Program-made: the position numbers and the translations under genes
Notes under the pieces: generated by a model
What the model was told of the DNA's origin: nothing
What the model saw: the letters and a program-made list of their open reading frames with translations, nothing else
Database searches by the model: none
Shown here: one piece after another, positions 20,147-28,177 of the stretch
Position numbering within the stretch: position 1 is the stretch's first letter
How the letters are laid out: each line of letters opens with the position of its first letter
DNA from: Desulfosporosinus lacus DSM 15449
Lineage (GTDB): Bacteria > Bacillota > Desulfitobacteriia > Desulfitobacteriales > Desulfitobacteriaceae
Assembly: GCF_900129935.1 (NCBI RefSeq)
Contig: NZ_FQXJ01000007.1
Location: 1 to 64,000 of the forward strand
DNA length: 64,000 nucleotides
Reading direction: 5' to 3'

Positions 20147-21247
20147 ATGGCAGGCGAAGCAGTAAGTTTAGTTGGAGAAGTTATGAGATTTATAGATATC
20201 ACCCCAAAAGTGGGTTTGTCTATGGTAGGACTTGGATTTTTAGGGGGTGCATTAAGTGGCTTTCTGGGTAGCGGGGGGGCTTTTGTTATGACTCCGGGCA
20301 TGATGGCCCTCGGAGTTCCTGGCATCGCAGCAGTGAGCTCAAACCTTGCTCACAAATTCGGTAAGGCAATGGTTGGAGCAAGGAAGCACTCTAAGATGGG
20401 AAATGTAGATGTTAAGTTAGGGATCTTTATGGTAGCCTTCCTTTTACTGGGTGTTCGGTTAGCAGTAATTTTGAATGAGTTAATATTTGCCAGTATGGGT
20501 AAGGAAGGTTCAAACCTGTATATTAGTGTGGTATTTGTGGTGCTTTTATCCGGACTTTCGATCTTTATTTTAAAGGATATTTCTAAACCGGGTGCTAAGA
20601 GTGGATTGGGTGAACCTTCGGGTTTTGCTGCTAAACTTTCGAAAATTAACCTCCCACCCATGATTTATTTTAAAGTTGCAAATGTTCGTGTATCCTTGTG
20701 GTTTGTTGCTCTTATCGGCGTGGCAACTGGGTGGCTGGCAGGAACTGTTGGCGTGGGAGGATTCATTGGAGTTCCCGCCATGATATATATCCTGGGTATA
20801 CCTACGATGGTAGCTGCCGGTACAGAATTATTCTTAGCAATTTTCTCCGGTGCCTCTGGTTCCTTTCAGTATGCCATGAATGGTTTTGTGGATATTCGTT
20901 TGGTTTTGCTGCTATACATTGGTTCACTGTTGGGTCTCCATATTGGGGCTAACGCAACCAAGATGGTTTCTGAAATGCAAATTAAACTAGTAATGGCCGT
21001 TGTTATTGGTATGTCAGCATTAAGTAGAGCCTTTGCCATTCCAAAATATTTAGTGGACCTTCAAATGGCTAACCTTTCTCAAGGAGTTGCCAGCATTCTT
21101 GATTTGTTAGCTTCAGTTACATTGTTCGGTGGTGCAATAGCTGGAGTATTAATGATCATTCGTTATATCATTCGTTTCAAACAGGTCCAAAAGGGCGATT
21201 CACAATATGCTCAGCCGATGGTACATCCGAAACGTGATTCTGCCTGA
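20147..21247 (+). CDS. TSUP-family (TauE/SafE) membrane transporter
   Basis: This 366-residue protein has about eight membrane segments in two repeats. Each repeat starts with the family glycine-rich motif: GGALSGFLGSGGAFVMTP (about 29-46) and GWLAGTVGVGGFIGVPAMIY (about 195-214). TSUP members move sulfite, sulfonates, sulfoacetate, thiosulfate or other small organic anions. The long 40-residue cytoplasmic insert between the halves is typical of the larger bacterial subgroup. Its sigma-54 promoter and the neighbouring two-component system suggest induction by its own substrate. The substrate cannot be assigned. Confidence 0.88.
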   Translation: MAGEAVSLVGEVMRFIDITPKVGLSMVGLGFLGGALSGFLGSGGAFVMTPGMMALGVPGIAAVSSNLAHKFGKAMVGARKHSKMGNVDVKLGIFMVAFLLLGVRLAVILNELIFASMGKEGSNLYISVVFVVLLSGLSIFILKDISKPGAKSGLGEPSGFAAKLSKINLPPMIYFKVANVRVSLWFVALIGVATGWLAGTVGVGGFIGVPAMIYILGIPTMVAAGTELFLAIFSGASGSFQYAMNGFVDIRLVLLLYIGSLLGLHIGANATKMVSEMQIKLVMAVVIGMSALSRAFAIPKYLVDLQMANLSQGVASILDLLASVTLFGGAIAGVLMIIRYIIRFKQVQKGDSQYAQPMVHPKRDSA

Positions 21248-21290
21248 GGATATGATTACCCATAAACTATGGTGAGGTGATAATTATAGT

Positions 21291-21890
21291 ATGAATGGTA
21301 ATCCATTAAAGGTGCTTCTTTATTTTGATGGTTCTGAGCATTCTTTATCTGCAGCTGTTTATACTGCCAACCTATTTAATAGAATACCTAACATGCATTT
21401 AACCATCGTACATGCTCAGGAGAATATCCAAGGCTCTAAACTAGAGAACTCCAATCTGAGGGAAATTTGGTCGACTGATCTTATCTTAGAATGGGAAAAA
21501 AGATTATTGGACAAAGTAGAATTTAAGCACAGAAGTCAGTATTCTAAAATAATCGCCAAAACTCACGAGATATTTTTTGAGGCAGGACAAAACGTCAATC
21601 AACAGGTTATTTTTTCTAATTCAAATATTCCCGATACTGTAGAAGCGATTATCAATTTTGCGACTAAAAAGGAATTTGAATTAATCATTATGGGTACGCG
21701 AGGGCCAAGTAGTTTGAAAGGTTTAGTATATGGCAGTTTGGCGCATAGTGTGTTAAACAAATCCGATATACCAGTGTTGCTGATCAAGAAACTGCCCCAA
21801 GAATTTGTCGATCGGTTTTGCTCATCACCTTCAGGAAAAAATCGTGGTAAAGGACGAAGAAATGATTTATACAGGGTAAAAACTATATAA
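21291..21890 (+). CDS. Universal stress protein (UspA) family
   Basis: This 199-residue protein has a UspA fold: an N-terminal KVLLYFDGSEHSLSAAVYT strand-loop-helix and the C-terminal nucleotide-binding signature IIMGTRGPSSLKGLVYGSLAHSVL (G-2x-G-9x-G-S/T type). The pattern fits an ATP-binding member. A basic tail of about 25 residues follows. It is the last gene of the sigma-54 operon, 43 bp after the transporter gene. Usp proteins are often paired with transporters, where they may sense adenine nucleotide state; that role here is inference. Confidence 0.85.
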   Translation: MNGNPLKVLLYFDGSEHSLSAAVYTANLFNRIPNMHLTIVHAQENIQGSKLENSNLREIWSTDLILEWEKRLLDKVEFKHRSQYSKIIAKTHEIFFEAGQNVNQQVIFSNSNIPDTVEAIINFATKKEFELIIMGTRGPSSLKGLVYGSLAHSVLNKSDIPVLLIKKLPQEFVDRFCSSPSGKNRGKGRRNDLYRVKTI

Positions 21891-21901
21891 ATGAAAGTTG
21901 T

Positions 21902-21946
21902 AAGCTAAAAGTCTAGGAGATAAAAAAACTCCTAGACTTTTAGCTT
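21902..21946 (+). terminator. Terminator of the TSUP operon
   Basis: Two 18-base perfect arms (21902-21919 and 21929-21946) enclose an A-rich loop, 12 bp past the Usp stop codon. It can form on either strand. Confidence 0.8.
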
Positions 21947-22199
21947 GATCACTAATAGAAAAGTTTAGGAAAAAATAAACGCTTTGGTTTAAAAATTACA
22001 CGTAATTTGTAAGATTAATTTCCATACATGAAATGTCTAGAGGTAGAAATAAGTTTTTCAATTAAGGTAAAGCGATTACGCTGATAAAGAGTTATTGTTA
22101 TATATGTGACGCAGGCAGGAAATAGTTGTATAATACCCACTGTAGATAATGTAAAATTATTCTTTGCTTAGATGTTGATATTTGGAGGTAGTACTATAT
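21947..22199. other. Intergenic leader of the second phosphoesterase gene
   Basis: An AT-rich stretch with no gene. It ends with a GGAGGT ribosome binding site at 22184-22189 serving the ATG at 22200. Confidence 0.4.
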
Positions 22200-23360
22200 A
22201 TGACAAATCCTTTATTCATTCTGGTGGGTATAGTTATTTTTTTAGTTTACGGTGGACTTAATTTCTATATCGGCCTGCGAGGATGGCAGGCCTTGTTTAG
22301 TTATGTGCCATTCTTAAGTTCTAAAGTATATTGGCCTGTCTTTTTACTTCTAGCCTTCTCCTACTTGCTCAGTCGGTTTAGCGAGAAATTCCTTCCGACA
22401 ATGCTGTATGAAGGAATGACCATTGTAGGAGCTTATTGGATAGCTTTTATGTTCTATTTTTTATTAATTATCACATTAATTGACCTTTTGAGATTGTTTG
22501 ACCGTTGGCTGCATCTAGTACCGCTGGAAATAAAACAGAGCTCAAACCCTGCTTTGGGATTGACTGTTTTTGTATTAGTCGTTGGTATTGTAAGCTACGG
22601 AGTCTGGAATGCCAGCCATCCCAGGATCAATCATTATGATTTGTCAATTGCTAAACAGGCTGGGTCCTTAGAACAGTTGCACGTTGTCATGGTTTCAGAT
22701 ATCCATCTGGGAACGATTGTCCATAACGATCAGCTGACAAAACTAGTCAATCAGGTAAATGGGCTAAAACCTGACCTGATTCTGTTTGCAGGGGATGTGT
22801 TTGATGAAGATATAGAATCAAAGAATAAACAGCAAATATCAGACACCTTTCGTATGCTAAGAGCATCCTACGGTGCTTTTGCGGTGCTTGGTAACCATGA
22901 ATATATTGGCGGAAATGCCGACGAAGCTATCAAATATCTAGGTGAAGCAGGGGTTAAGGTATTACGGGATACTTCCCAGGAGATCGCAGGAAGTTTCTAT
23001 CTTATTGGGCGAGATGATTTATCAGGGGCGCGGTTTAATGGCACTAAAAGGCAAGACTTAGCAACAATAATGCAAGGAGTAAACCCTTCGTTTCCCATAT
23101 TATTAATGGATCACCAACCATCACATTTGGAGGAGCCCGTTGAACAAGGAGTGGATCTACAAGTATCTGGGCATACACACAATGGACAAATGTTTCCCAT
23201 TCAGTTTATTACACAGCGAATTTTTGAACAGGACTGGGGATTACTGCGCAAAGGGGATTTTCAACTCATTGTATCATCAGGTTACGGAACATGGGGTCCG
23301 CCGATTCGAATAGGTAATAATCCTGAGATTGTCGATATTACCATTACATTTAACCCATAA
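22200..23360 (+). CDS. Membrane-anchored metallophosphoesterase (paralogue)
   Basis: This 386-residue protein has the same plan as the protein at 1725-2870: four N-terminal membrane segments, then a calcineurin-like domain with VSDIHLGTI, AGDVFDED, GNHEYIGG and SGHTHNGQMFP. The two proteins share long stretches near the C-terminus (DWGLL-KG, IVSSGYGTWGPP-RIG). They are clear paralogues on the same chromosome. I start it at ATG 22200, which has a GGAGGT site, rather than at a TTG at 22182. The phosphoester substrate is unknown. Confidence 0.85.
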   Translation: MTNPLFILVGIVIFLVYGGLNFYIGLRGWQALFSYVPFLSSKVYWPVFLLLAFSYLLSRFSEKFLPTMLYEGMTIVGAYWIAFMFYFLLIITLIDLLRLFDRWLHLVPLEIKQSSNPALGLTVFVLVVGIVSYGVWNASHPRINHYDLSIAKQAGSLEQLHVVMVSDIHLGTIVHNDQLTKLVNQVNGLKPDLILFAGDVFDEDIESKNKQQISDTFRMLRASYGAFAVLGNHEYIGGNADEAIKYLGEAGVKVLRDTSQEIAGSFYLIGRDDLSGARFNGTKRQDLATIMQGVNPSFPILLMDHQPSHLEEPVEQGVDLQVSGHTHNGQMFPIQFITQRIFEQDWGLLRKGDFQLIVSSGYGTWGPPIRIGNNPEIVDITITFNP

Positions 23361-23471
23361 ATAGGGCAGAACTAATATTCTCTCCTTGCTATATTGGAGT
23401 TGTAGCGTTATGTTTCAACTTAGATCTTTAATTAACGAAAGATGAAATCAGGAAAATCAAGCATAAGAGCG

Positions 23472-23840
23472 TTAAATGTCAAACGAGTTGAGAAGTTCTA
23501 TGAGATCAGTTAAGGAGAAAGGTTTTATTATACAATACTTGACTAAGCCGCTCTTTTGTGATATTTTTACGTCTGTTTCGTCTATATATGCTAACAAGAC
23601 AACTGGTAGGTTCGGGTATGAATTAGAAATTTTTGTTAGAACCTCTATTCCCCCCATATCAGGCAATTCTGAATCCAATAAAACAACTGATGGTATACAT
23701 TTTTGGATTCTTTCAAGAGCTTCCAAACCGTTGGTAACTGCGTCGACTGAATATCCTTCTTCAGCTAGAACCTCTATTAATAGACGACGGATTCCTTCAT
23801 TGCCTTCAACAACTAGTGCCTTTTTCAAATGCTGTTTCAC
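23472..23840 (-). CDS. Stand-alone receiver-domain protein with altered acidic pocket
   Basis: This 122-residue single receiver domain resembles Spo0F/CheY. The phospho-acceptor is Asp56 (VVLLDSELPDMGG) and Lys106 is present (IIKPF). The usual N-terminal acidic pair (DD) is replaced by Glu12-Gly13 (VVEGNEG). The switch Thr/Ser at about 84 is Ala (VVLLAYID). These changes should weaken Mg2+ binding and the phosphorylation-driven conformational switch, so it may work without classic phosphorylation. No kinase or output domain is adjacent. Confidence 0.8.
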   Translation of the reverse strand: MKQHLKKALVVEGNEGIRRLLIEVLAEEGYSVDAVTNGLEALERIQKCIPSVVLLDSELPDMGGIEVLTKISNSYPNLPVVLLAYIDETDVKISQKSGLVKYCIIKPFSLTDLIELLNSFDI

Positions 23841-24098
23841 CCCCCCGAAATATATGATACCAATTTGCGAGACTTGTTAATCTATACAATTGTGGTGCAA
23901 TTCGTTAGTTATTAAAACTTACAAAAGTCGATTTATGTTTGTACATGCTTATTTACGATGCTGACATGACATACAGTACTTTAATGTAGAATTAATTCTA
24001 ACACTTCACAGTACTAATGGTCAATATTAATAATACCGATAGGCGCTTCAAGCCCCGTTCTATATACCCTATAGTGGAATCGAAAGGGGCTATGAAAA
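23841..24098. other. Intergenic region with a ribosome-site hairpin
   Basis: Between a minus-strand receiver gene and the XRE regulator. AGCCCC at 24051-24056 can pair with GGGGCT at 24086-24091, which contains the ribosome binding site of the XRE gene, so translation could be controlled by RNA folding. There is nothing else of note. Confidence 0.4.
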
Positions 24099-24437
24099 AT
24101 GGCATTTAAATATTTGGGTCATCGAATCAGAGAAGAGAGAACGAAGTATAGACTTACGCAGGAACAACTTGCAGAGATCGCGGAAGTTAATGAGTCATAT
24201 ATAGGTCAAGTAGAGCGGGGAGAGAAAAACCCTAGCTTAGAGACAGTAGTAAGTTTAGCAAAGTCTTTAGGAGTCACGGTCGATTACCTTCTTCAGGAAG
24301 AAGTTAACGTTGAACCCAACAGTTTAATAAATGAGCTAGTATCCATAACTAAGGATAAAGATTCTGATGAGATTAGGCTGATGATAAACATCTGTAGAAT
24401 GATCAGCGAGTACACAAAAAAAATTACGAAGGAATAA
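24099..24437 (+). CDS. XRE-family transcription regulator
   Basis: This 112-residue protein has a Cro/C1-type helix-turn-helix in residues 5-60 (RIREERTKYRLTQEQLAEIA, ESYIGQVERGEKNPSLETVV). A short helical tail probably mediates dimerisation. It resembles the small SinR-like regulators of Firmicutes. No target is visible. The ribosome binding site lies within a potential hairpin (24051-24091). An out-of-frame ATG at 24092 heads a five-codon open frame that overlaps the true start. Confidence 0.85.
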   Translation: MAFKYLGHRIREERTKYRLTQEQLAEIAEVNESYIGQVERGEKNPSLETVVSLAKSLGVTVDYLLQEEVNVEPNSLINELVSITKDKDSDEIRLMINICRMISEYTKKITKE

Positions 24438-24606
24438 TACATGTATATAAATACTCAACAGAATGCTGGTGAGTCAAGTGAGATAATGGAAGCTCTGGGA
24501 GAAAAATTATTCTTCGAGAGCTTTTATATATGAAAACTGCTCACTAAATACTCGAATTTAGCGTTGACGGAAGGGGAGATTAATGATAATATAAATTACA
24601 CAAGCT

Positions 24607-24626
24607 ATTGATATTGATTATCAATT
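24607..24626 (+). promoter_or_regulatory. Fur-box-like operator
   Basis: ATTGATATTGATTATCAATT strongly resembles the Fur consensus of GATAAT-type repeats around a central TGATTATCA. It lies about 30 bp before a truncated FeoA-like frame, which fits iron regulation of a former feo operon. Confidence 0.55.
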
Positions 24627-24654
24627 GCAGATATTTACGGTAAGGAGTGAGAAA

Positions 24655-24786
24655 ATGCCCTTAACAATTCTATCACCGGGTAAAGAGGCTGTAGTTGAAG
24701 CATGTAGAGCTAAAGAAATCACGAAAAAGTTTCTGGAAGGTCTGACGCCCAGGAAGGCTGAAGCGCAAAACATTATTGTAGAATGA
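24655..24786 (+). pseudogene. feoA: Truncated FeoA-like frame
   Basis: The 43-codon frame begins MPLTILSPGKEAVVEACRAK and continues ITKKFLEGL. This is the start of the small SH3-like ferrous iron transport protein FeoA (usually about 75 residues; SPG...FLEsLG pattern). The C-terminal half is replaced by unrelated sequence, and a terminator follows at 24792-24818. No feoB is in the window. A GGAGTGAG-type ribosome site and the Fur-like operator are retained, so it may still be expressed as a short peptide. Confidence 0.6.
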
Positions 24787-24791
24787 AGGTT

Positions 24792-24818
24792 GCTCCGAGG
24801 TGAAAGGAGCGTTTTTTT
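24792..24818 (+). terminator. Rho-independent terminator
   Basis: GCTCC and GGAGC flank a 9-base loop and are followed by G and seven T. It closes the truncated feoA transcript 6 bp past its stop. Confidence 0.75.
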
Positions 24819-24919
24819 AGAAGATATGCTGAGAATGGTTATCAATGTCGGTAGGGGGGATTGAGGATTTGTATGCCGGCGAGAGTGACAAAATATAATT
24901 TGTAGGAGGCGGTACGATA

Positions 24920-25210
24920 ATGAGTATTGTGCTAGTTGGTGGTCATGACAGAATGCATAGTGAATATATGGGCATATGCTCCAAGCGTGGACATGATGTA
25001 AAAGTCTATACCCAGATGCCTACAAAGTTTGATAAGGTGATCGGATCGCCTGATGGAATTGTTTTATTCACATCGACAGTCTCTCATAAAATGATTCACA
25101 CTGCAGTAAAAGAGGCGAAAAGAAAGAAAATCCCCGTATTCAGAAGTCATAGTAGTAGCGGTGCTTCGTTGGACAGACTGTTGGATGAACTTGAAGAAAA
25201 GATCGTTTAA
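24920..25210 (+). CDS. DUF2325 domain protein
   Basis: This 96-residue protein matches the DUF2325 family (SIVLVGGHDRMHSEYMGICSKRGHDVKVY, then GIVLFTSTVSHKMIHTAVKEAKRKKIPVFRSHSSS). The function is unknown. Family members often sit next to ferrous iron transport or redox genes, which fits the truncated feoA and Fur-like site just upstream. It is preceded by GGAGGCGG. The HD-GYP gene follows 52 bp later and could be co-transcribed. Confidence 0.8.
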   Translation: MSIVLVGGHDRMHSEYMGICSKRGHDVKVYTQMPTKFDKVIGSPDGIVLFTSTVSHKMIHTAVKEAKRKKIPVFRSHSSSGASLDRLLDELEEKIV

Positions 25211-25262
25211 GAACTAGGGGGGCATAAGTTGCTATAGACGATCTCAGGCGGAGGAAACGTCA

Positions 25263-25910
25263 ATGTTTCAATACATTCAAAGACTCTTACGACCTCAACA
25301 CTTCCACGATATTATTGAGTGTCTGGCAGCTGCCTTGGAGGCGAAAGATTTGTACACTAGCGGTCATTCTTCCAGGGTAGGGGATATGTCTTATGATTTG
25401 GGGCGAGCTATGGGTCTGAAAGGCTCAGAATTAGAAAATATTCATATTGCTGCACACCTTCATGATATAGGTAAGATGGGTATTTCAGAGAACATTTTAA
25501 ACAAAAGAGGCAGACTTCTTCCTCATGAATGGGCTCAAATACAAACACATCCAGAGATAGGTTATAAAATTTTAGCCAAATCGAAAGGGCTTAAGCAAAT
25601 TGCTGAAATTGTTCTGCACCACCATGAACGATGGGATGGGAAAGGCTATCCTGGTGGTTTACGTGAGAACAGAATCCCTTTGGGCTCAAGAATAATAGGA
25701 GTGGCAGATGCCATGGATGCCATCACCTCGATACGGCCTTATCGGAAGGCCTTGTCTTGGGAAGAATGCTGGGAGGAGGTGCGCTTAAACAAAGGCATAC
25801 AATTCGATCCTGTTGCGGTCGAAGCTTCCGAAAGACTGTGGAAAAAATGGAGAGACAGATGCCTAGAGTTACATAAGGATGATGTAGAGGTTAAGATTAA
25901 CGTCGTTTAG
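25263..25910 (+). CDS. HD-GYP domain c-di-GMP phosphodiesterase
   Basis: This 215-residue protein is almost entirely an HD-GYP domain. The HD pair is in HLHDIGKMGI (about 76-85), the later ligands are in HHHERWDGKGYPGGL with the GYP motif, and the DAMDAITSIRPYRKAL helix follows. Such enzymes hydrolyse c-di-GMP to GMP. There is no sensor domain, so activity may be set by expression or partners. Two c-di-GMP-I riboswitch-like leaders occur later in the window (55913, 58575), showing that the signal is used here. Confidence 0.88.
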   Translation: MFQYIQRLLRPQHFHDIIECLAAALEAKDLYTSGHSSRVGDMSYDLGRAMGLKGSELENIHIAAHLHDIGKMGISENILNKRGRLLPHEWAQIQTHPEIGYKILAKSKGLKQIAEIVLHHHERWDGKGYPGGLRENRIPLGSRIIGVADAMDAITSIRPYRKALSWEECWEEVRLNKGIQFDPVAVEASERLWKKWRDRCLELHKDDVEVKINVV

Positions 25911-26030
25911 TTTTAAGCCTGGGAGATATCTTAATCAGAGAGCAATATTGGATGTGCGTTGCACAGAATTGTAAAATTAAGTTGTGTATATATAGTTTGA
26001 AGAGACATTTTTAGCTATACTTGAACTATA

Positions 26031-26084
26031 ACGAAATTAATGAGGGAAGGGGACGTTAACGTCCCCTTCCCTCATTAATTTCGT
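26031..26084. repeat. Perfect 54-bp palindrome
   Basis: The sequence is identical to its reverse complement over 54 bases, centred on GACGTTAACGTC, with no loop. It begins ACGAAATTAATG and ends CATTAATTTCGT. It lies between the HD-GYP gene (ending 25910) and repeat copy B/FprA. It could be a bidirectional transcription stop, but it has no T tract; it may equally be a cruciform or recombination scar. Confidence 0.9.
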
Positions 26085-26140
26085 AACTTTGCTTATCAAT
26101 TCCGAGACACCTACTTCTTCAAGTGGGTGTTCCTTATTCT

Positions 26141-26372
26141 GCTTCGGTGACGATAGTCTCCGGTGGAAAGTATCGCCAAAACCGTGGTCCCAATAGGAAT
26201 GCCTACCGGCGTAGGATAGAGTATCGCCGAGCGCCTTTTCCCAATAGGAACACTTGGCGCGAAGGAGGTAGACTCCATCCTACGGTGCGAATGTATTCGT
26301 ATGTGGATATGCCCCTTCGGCATAAGTCTGAGACTTACGTCACCGAAATCTCGATGTTCAGCTTTAGCAGAA
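26141..26372 (+). repeat. Dispersed non-coding repeat, copy B
   Basis: It aligns with the minus strand of 310-594 through GTGACGA, CGGCGTAGGAT and GAGTATCGCCGAGC. It contains an internal repeat: TCCCAATAGGAA occurs twice about 55 bases apart, and the corresponding CCCCAAAGAA is also duplicated in copy A. Its 3' part (TAAGTCTGAGA, then GTTCAGCTTTAGCAGAA) aligns with copy C at 31141-31180. It ends 6 bp before the fprA stop codon. Confidence 0.65.
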
Positions 26373-26377
26373 GGAGT

Positions 26378-27574
26378 TCACTTGAGTGCTTCCCCGATGG
26401 TCTGACCAAATTCCTGACACTTAATGAGAGCCTCATCATCTGGGCTCCAGGTTACTCTCAGTCCTTCGTTTAGCAACTCAAACTTGGCGTGTTCTAATTC
26501 TGTTGAAATAAGCTTAGTATTTTCCCCGCTCCAACCATAACTGCCAAAAGCAGCACCTTTTTTGTTTTTAAACGCCAATCCTTTAATCATTTCAAGAATT
26601 CCAGCGACGGCAAATGATACGCCTTTGTTAATGGTAGGTGAACCGACAAGGATCGCCTTGGATTTAAAGACTTCTGTAATAATATCATTTTTATCGGCAT
26701 GAGTGGAATTACAATTAAACAGTTTAACCGTAACATCTTTATCACTGAGTTTGATTCCAGCGGCTATTTGTTCGGCCATCTTCCTGGTACTGTTCCACAT
26801 AGTATCGTAGATGATTGATATTTGATTTTCTTGGTAATCCTTAGCCCATGCCATATATTTATCGACAATTTGCAAGGGATTATCACGCCAAATGAGACCA
26901 TGGCTCGGGCAGATCATATCAACAGGCAGGTTAAAACTTAAGATCTCTGTAATTTTATTTTCAACGAATTTACTGAAGGGAGTTAAAATGTTGGCATAAT
27001 ATTTTAAGGCTTCATGATATAATTCTGCTTGATCGACTAAGTCGTTAAACATGTGTTCAGACGCTAAATGCTGACCAAAACCGTCATTACTGAAAAGAAT
27101 ATTATCTCCTGTTAAGTAAGTGAACATAGTATCAGGCCAATGGAGCATTCTTGCTTCAATGAAAATAAACTCTTTTGAACCAAGGCTGAGTTTATCCCCT
27201 GTTTTGACGGGTACAAAATTCCAATCTTGATGGTACTGACCTTTTAAGGATTTCATGGCATTAGCGGTGCAATAAATGGGGGTATTAGGGATTTCTCGCA
27301 TTAATTCTGGCAAGGCCCCGCTGTGATCAGGTTCACCATGATTAGCAATGATATAATCAATCTTATTTAAATCGATTTCTTTTTTTAGATTAGTGACAAA
27401 TTCTTTGGCGAAGGGTGTCCAAATACAATCAATCAAGGCTGTTTTTTCGTCCTGGATAAGGTAAGAATTATAGCTGGAACCACGATTTGTAGAGAGTTCA
27501 TCACCGTGAAACTTTTTTAATTCCCAATCGATTTTACCCACCCATTTTACACTCTTATTAACTTCAAAACTCAT
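26378..27574 (-). CDS. fprA: Class A flavodiiron protein (FprA)
   Basis: This 398-residue protein has a metallo-beta-lactamase-like diiron domain followed by a flavodoxin domain. The diiron ligands are all visible: His79, Glu81, Asp83 and His84 (NHGEPDHSG), His145 (RMLHWPDT), Asp164 (FSNDGFG) and a C-terminal His (CPSHGLIWR). The flavodoxin part begins ISIIYDTMWNSTRKMAE. These enzymes reduce O2 to water or NO to N2O and protect anaerobes. It is monocistronic. Its stop codon abuts repeat copy B. The ATG follows GGAGGT. Confidence 0.93.
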   Translation of the reverse strand: MSFEVNKSVKWVGKIDWELKKFHGDELSTNRGSSYNSYLIQDEKTALIDCIWTPFAKEFVTNLKKEIDLNKIDYIIANHGEPDHSGALPELMREIPNTPIYCTANAMKSLKGQYHQDWNFVPVKTGDKLSLGSKEFIFIEARMLHWPDTMFTYLTGDNILFSNDGFGQHLASEHMFNDLVDQAELYHEALKYYANILTPFSKFVENKITEILSFNLPVDMICPSHGLIWRDNPLQIVDKYMAWAKDYQENQISIIYDTMWNSTRKMAEQIAAGIKLSDKDVTVKLFNCNSTHADKNDIITEVFKSKAILVGSPTINKGVSFAVAGILEMIKGLAFKNKKGAAFGSYGWSGENTKLISTELEHAKFELLNEGLRVTWSPDDEALIKCQEFGQTIGEALK

Positions 27575-27599
27575 ACTGCGACCTCCTTAATTTCATTTG

Positions 27600-27790
27600 T
27601 GCTATCAGTTGAAATGTTAGCTAATTTAATACGGTTACGACCATCCTGTTATGCTTGATAGAGGGTGGTATCCGCGGCTTAAGGCATTCATCCCCTTGTA
27701 AATGACCGTAAGTATCATTATACGCTTTAAAGAAATCAATGTCACATAATATAAGTGCTGTGGTTTCACGATTGTATGTAGTTTGATTAG
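27600..27790 (-). pseudogene. GGDEF domain relic
   Basis: The minus strand encodes [26 protein letters not shown], the substrate and metal-binding start of a diguanylate cyclase. It is followed in another frame by ADTTLYQA[13 protein letters not shown], the end of the same domain. The middle of the domain, including the GGDEF motif, is deleted, and one stop codon interrupts the end. It is a dead diguanylate cyclase fragment upstream of fprA. Confidence 0.75.
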
Positions 27791-28177
27791 TTTTCTAATT
27801 GAGAACGCTCTGTTAATAAAGTGTTTGCTAACGGGCGAAAAATATGTACGACTAGAACCGAGTGTCAGGTAATAACCACGTCACTCCGTAATTTCTACCA
27901 GAAATCGATAAACATTCTCCCAATTACACCCGTTTGTCAAAAAGATTCGATATTAGAATTGCTCAGAAGCCTAATTACCTTCCTATAATTATAATCGTTC
28001 TTCTTCCTTGTCTAAAAATCCTGCTGCAGGAAGAAAAATATTCATAATGTAAAATAAAGCACAATACCCAGAGGGTAAATATTCTAATTATTTATATTAT
28101 TTAGAAATGATAGATTATATTTATAGAAGGAATTTAATATTGAGGTTCTTGAATTGACAGGAAAGGCTTGTTATGTT
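27791..28177. other. AT-rich intergenic region
   Basis: Probably the degraded upstream part of the GGDEF relic. I see no gene, RNA or repeat in it. Confidence 0.35.

Noticed and set aside
23476-23880. A 134-codon plus-strand frame
   Set aside because: It is antisense to the well-supported receiver gene and has no protein family features.
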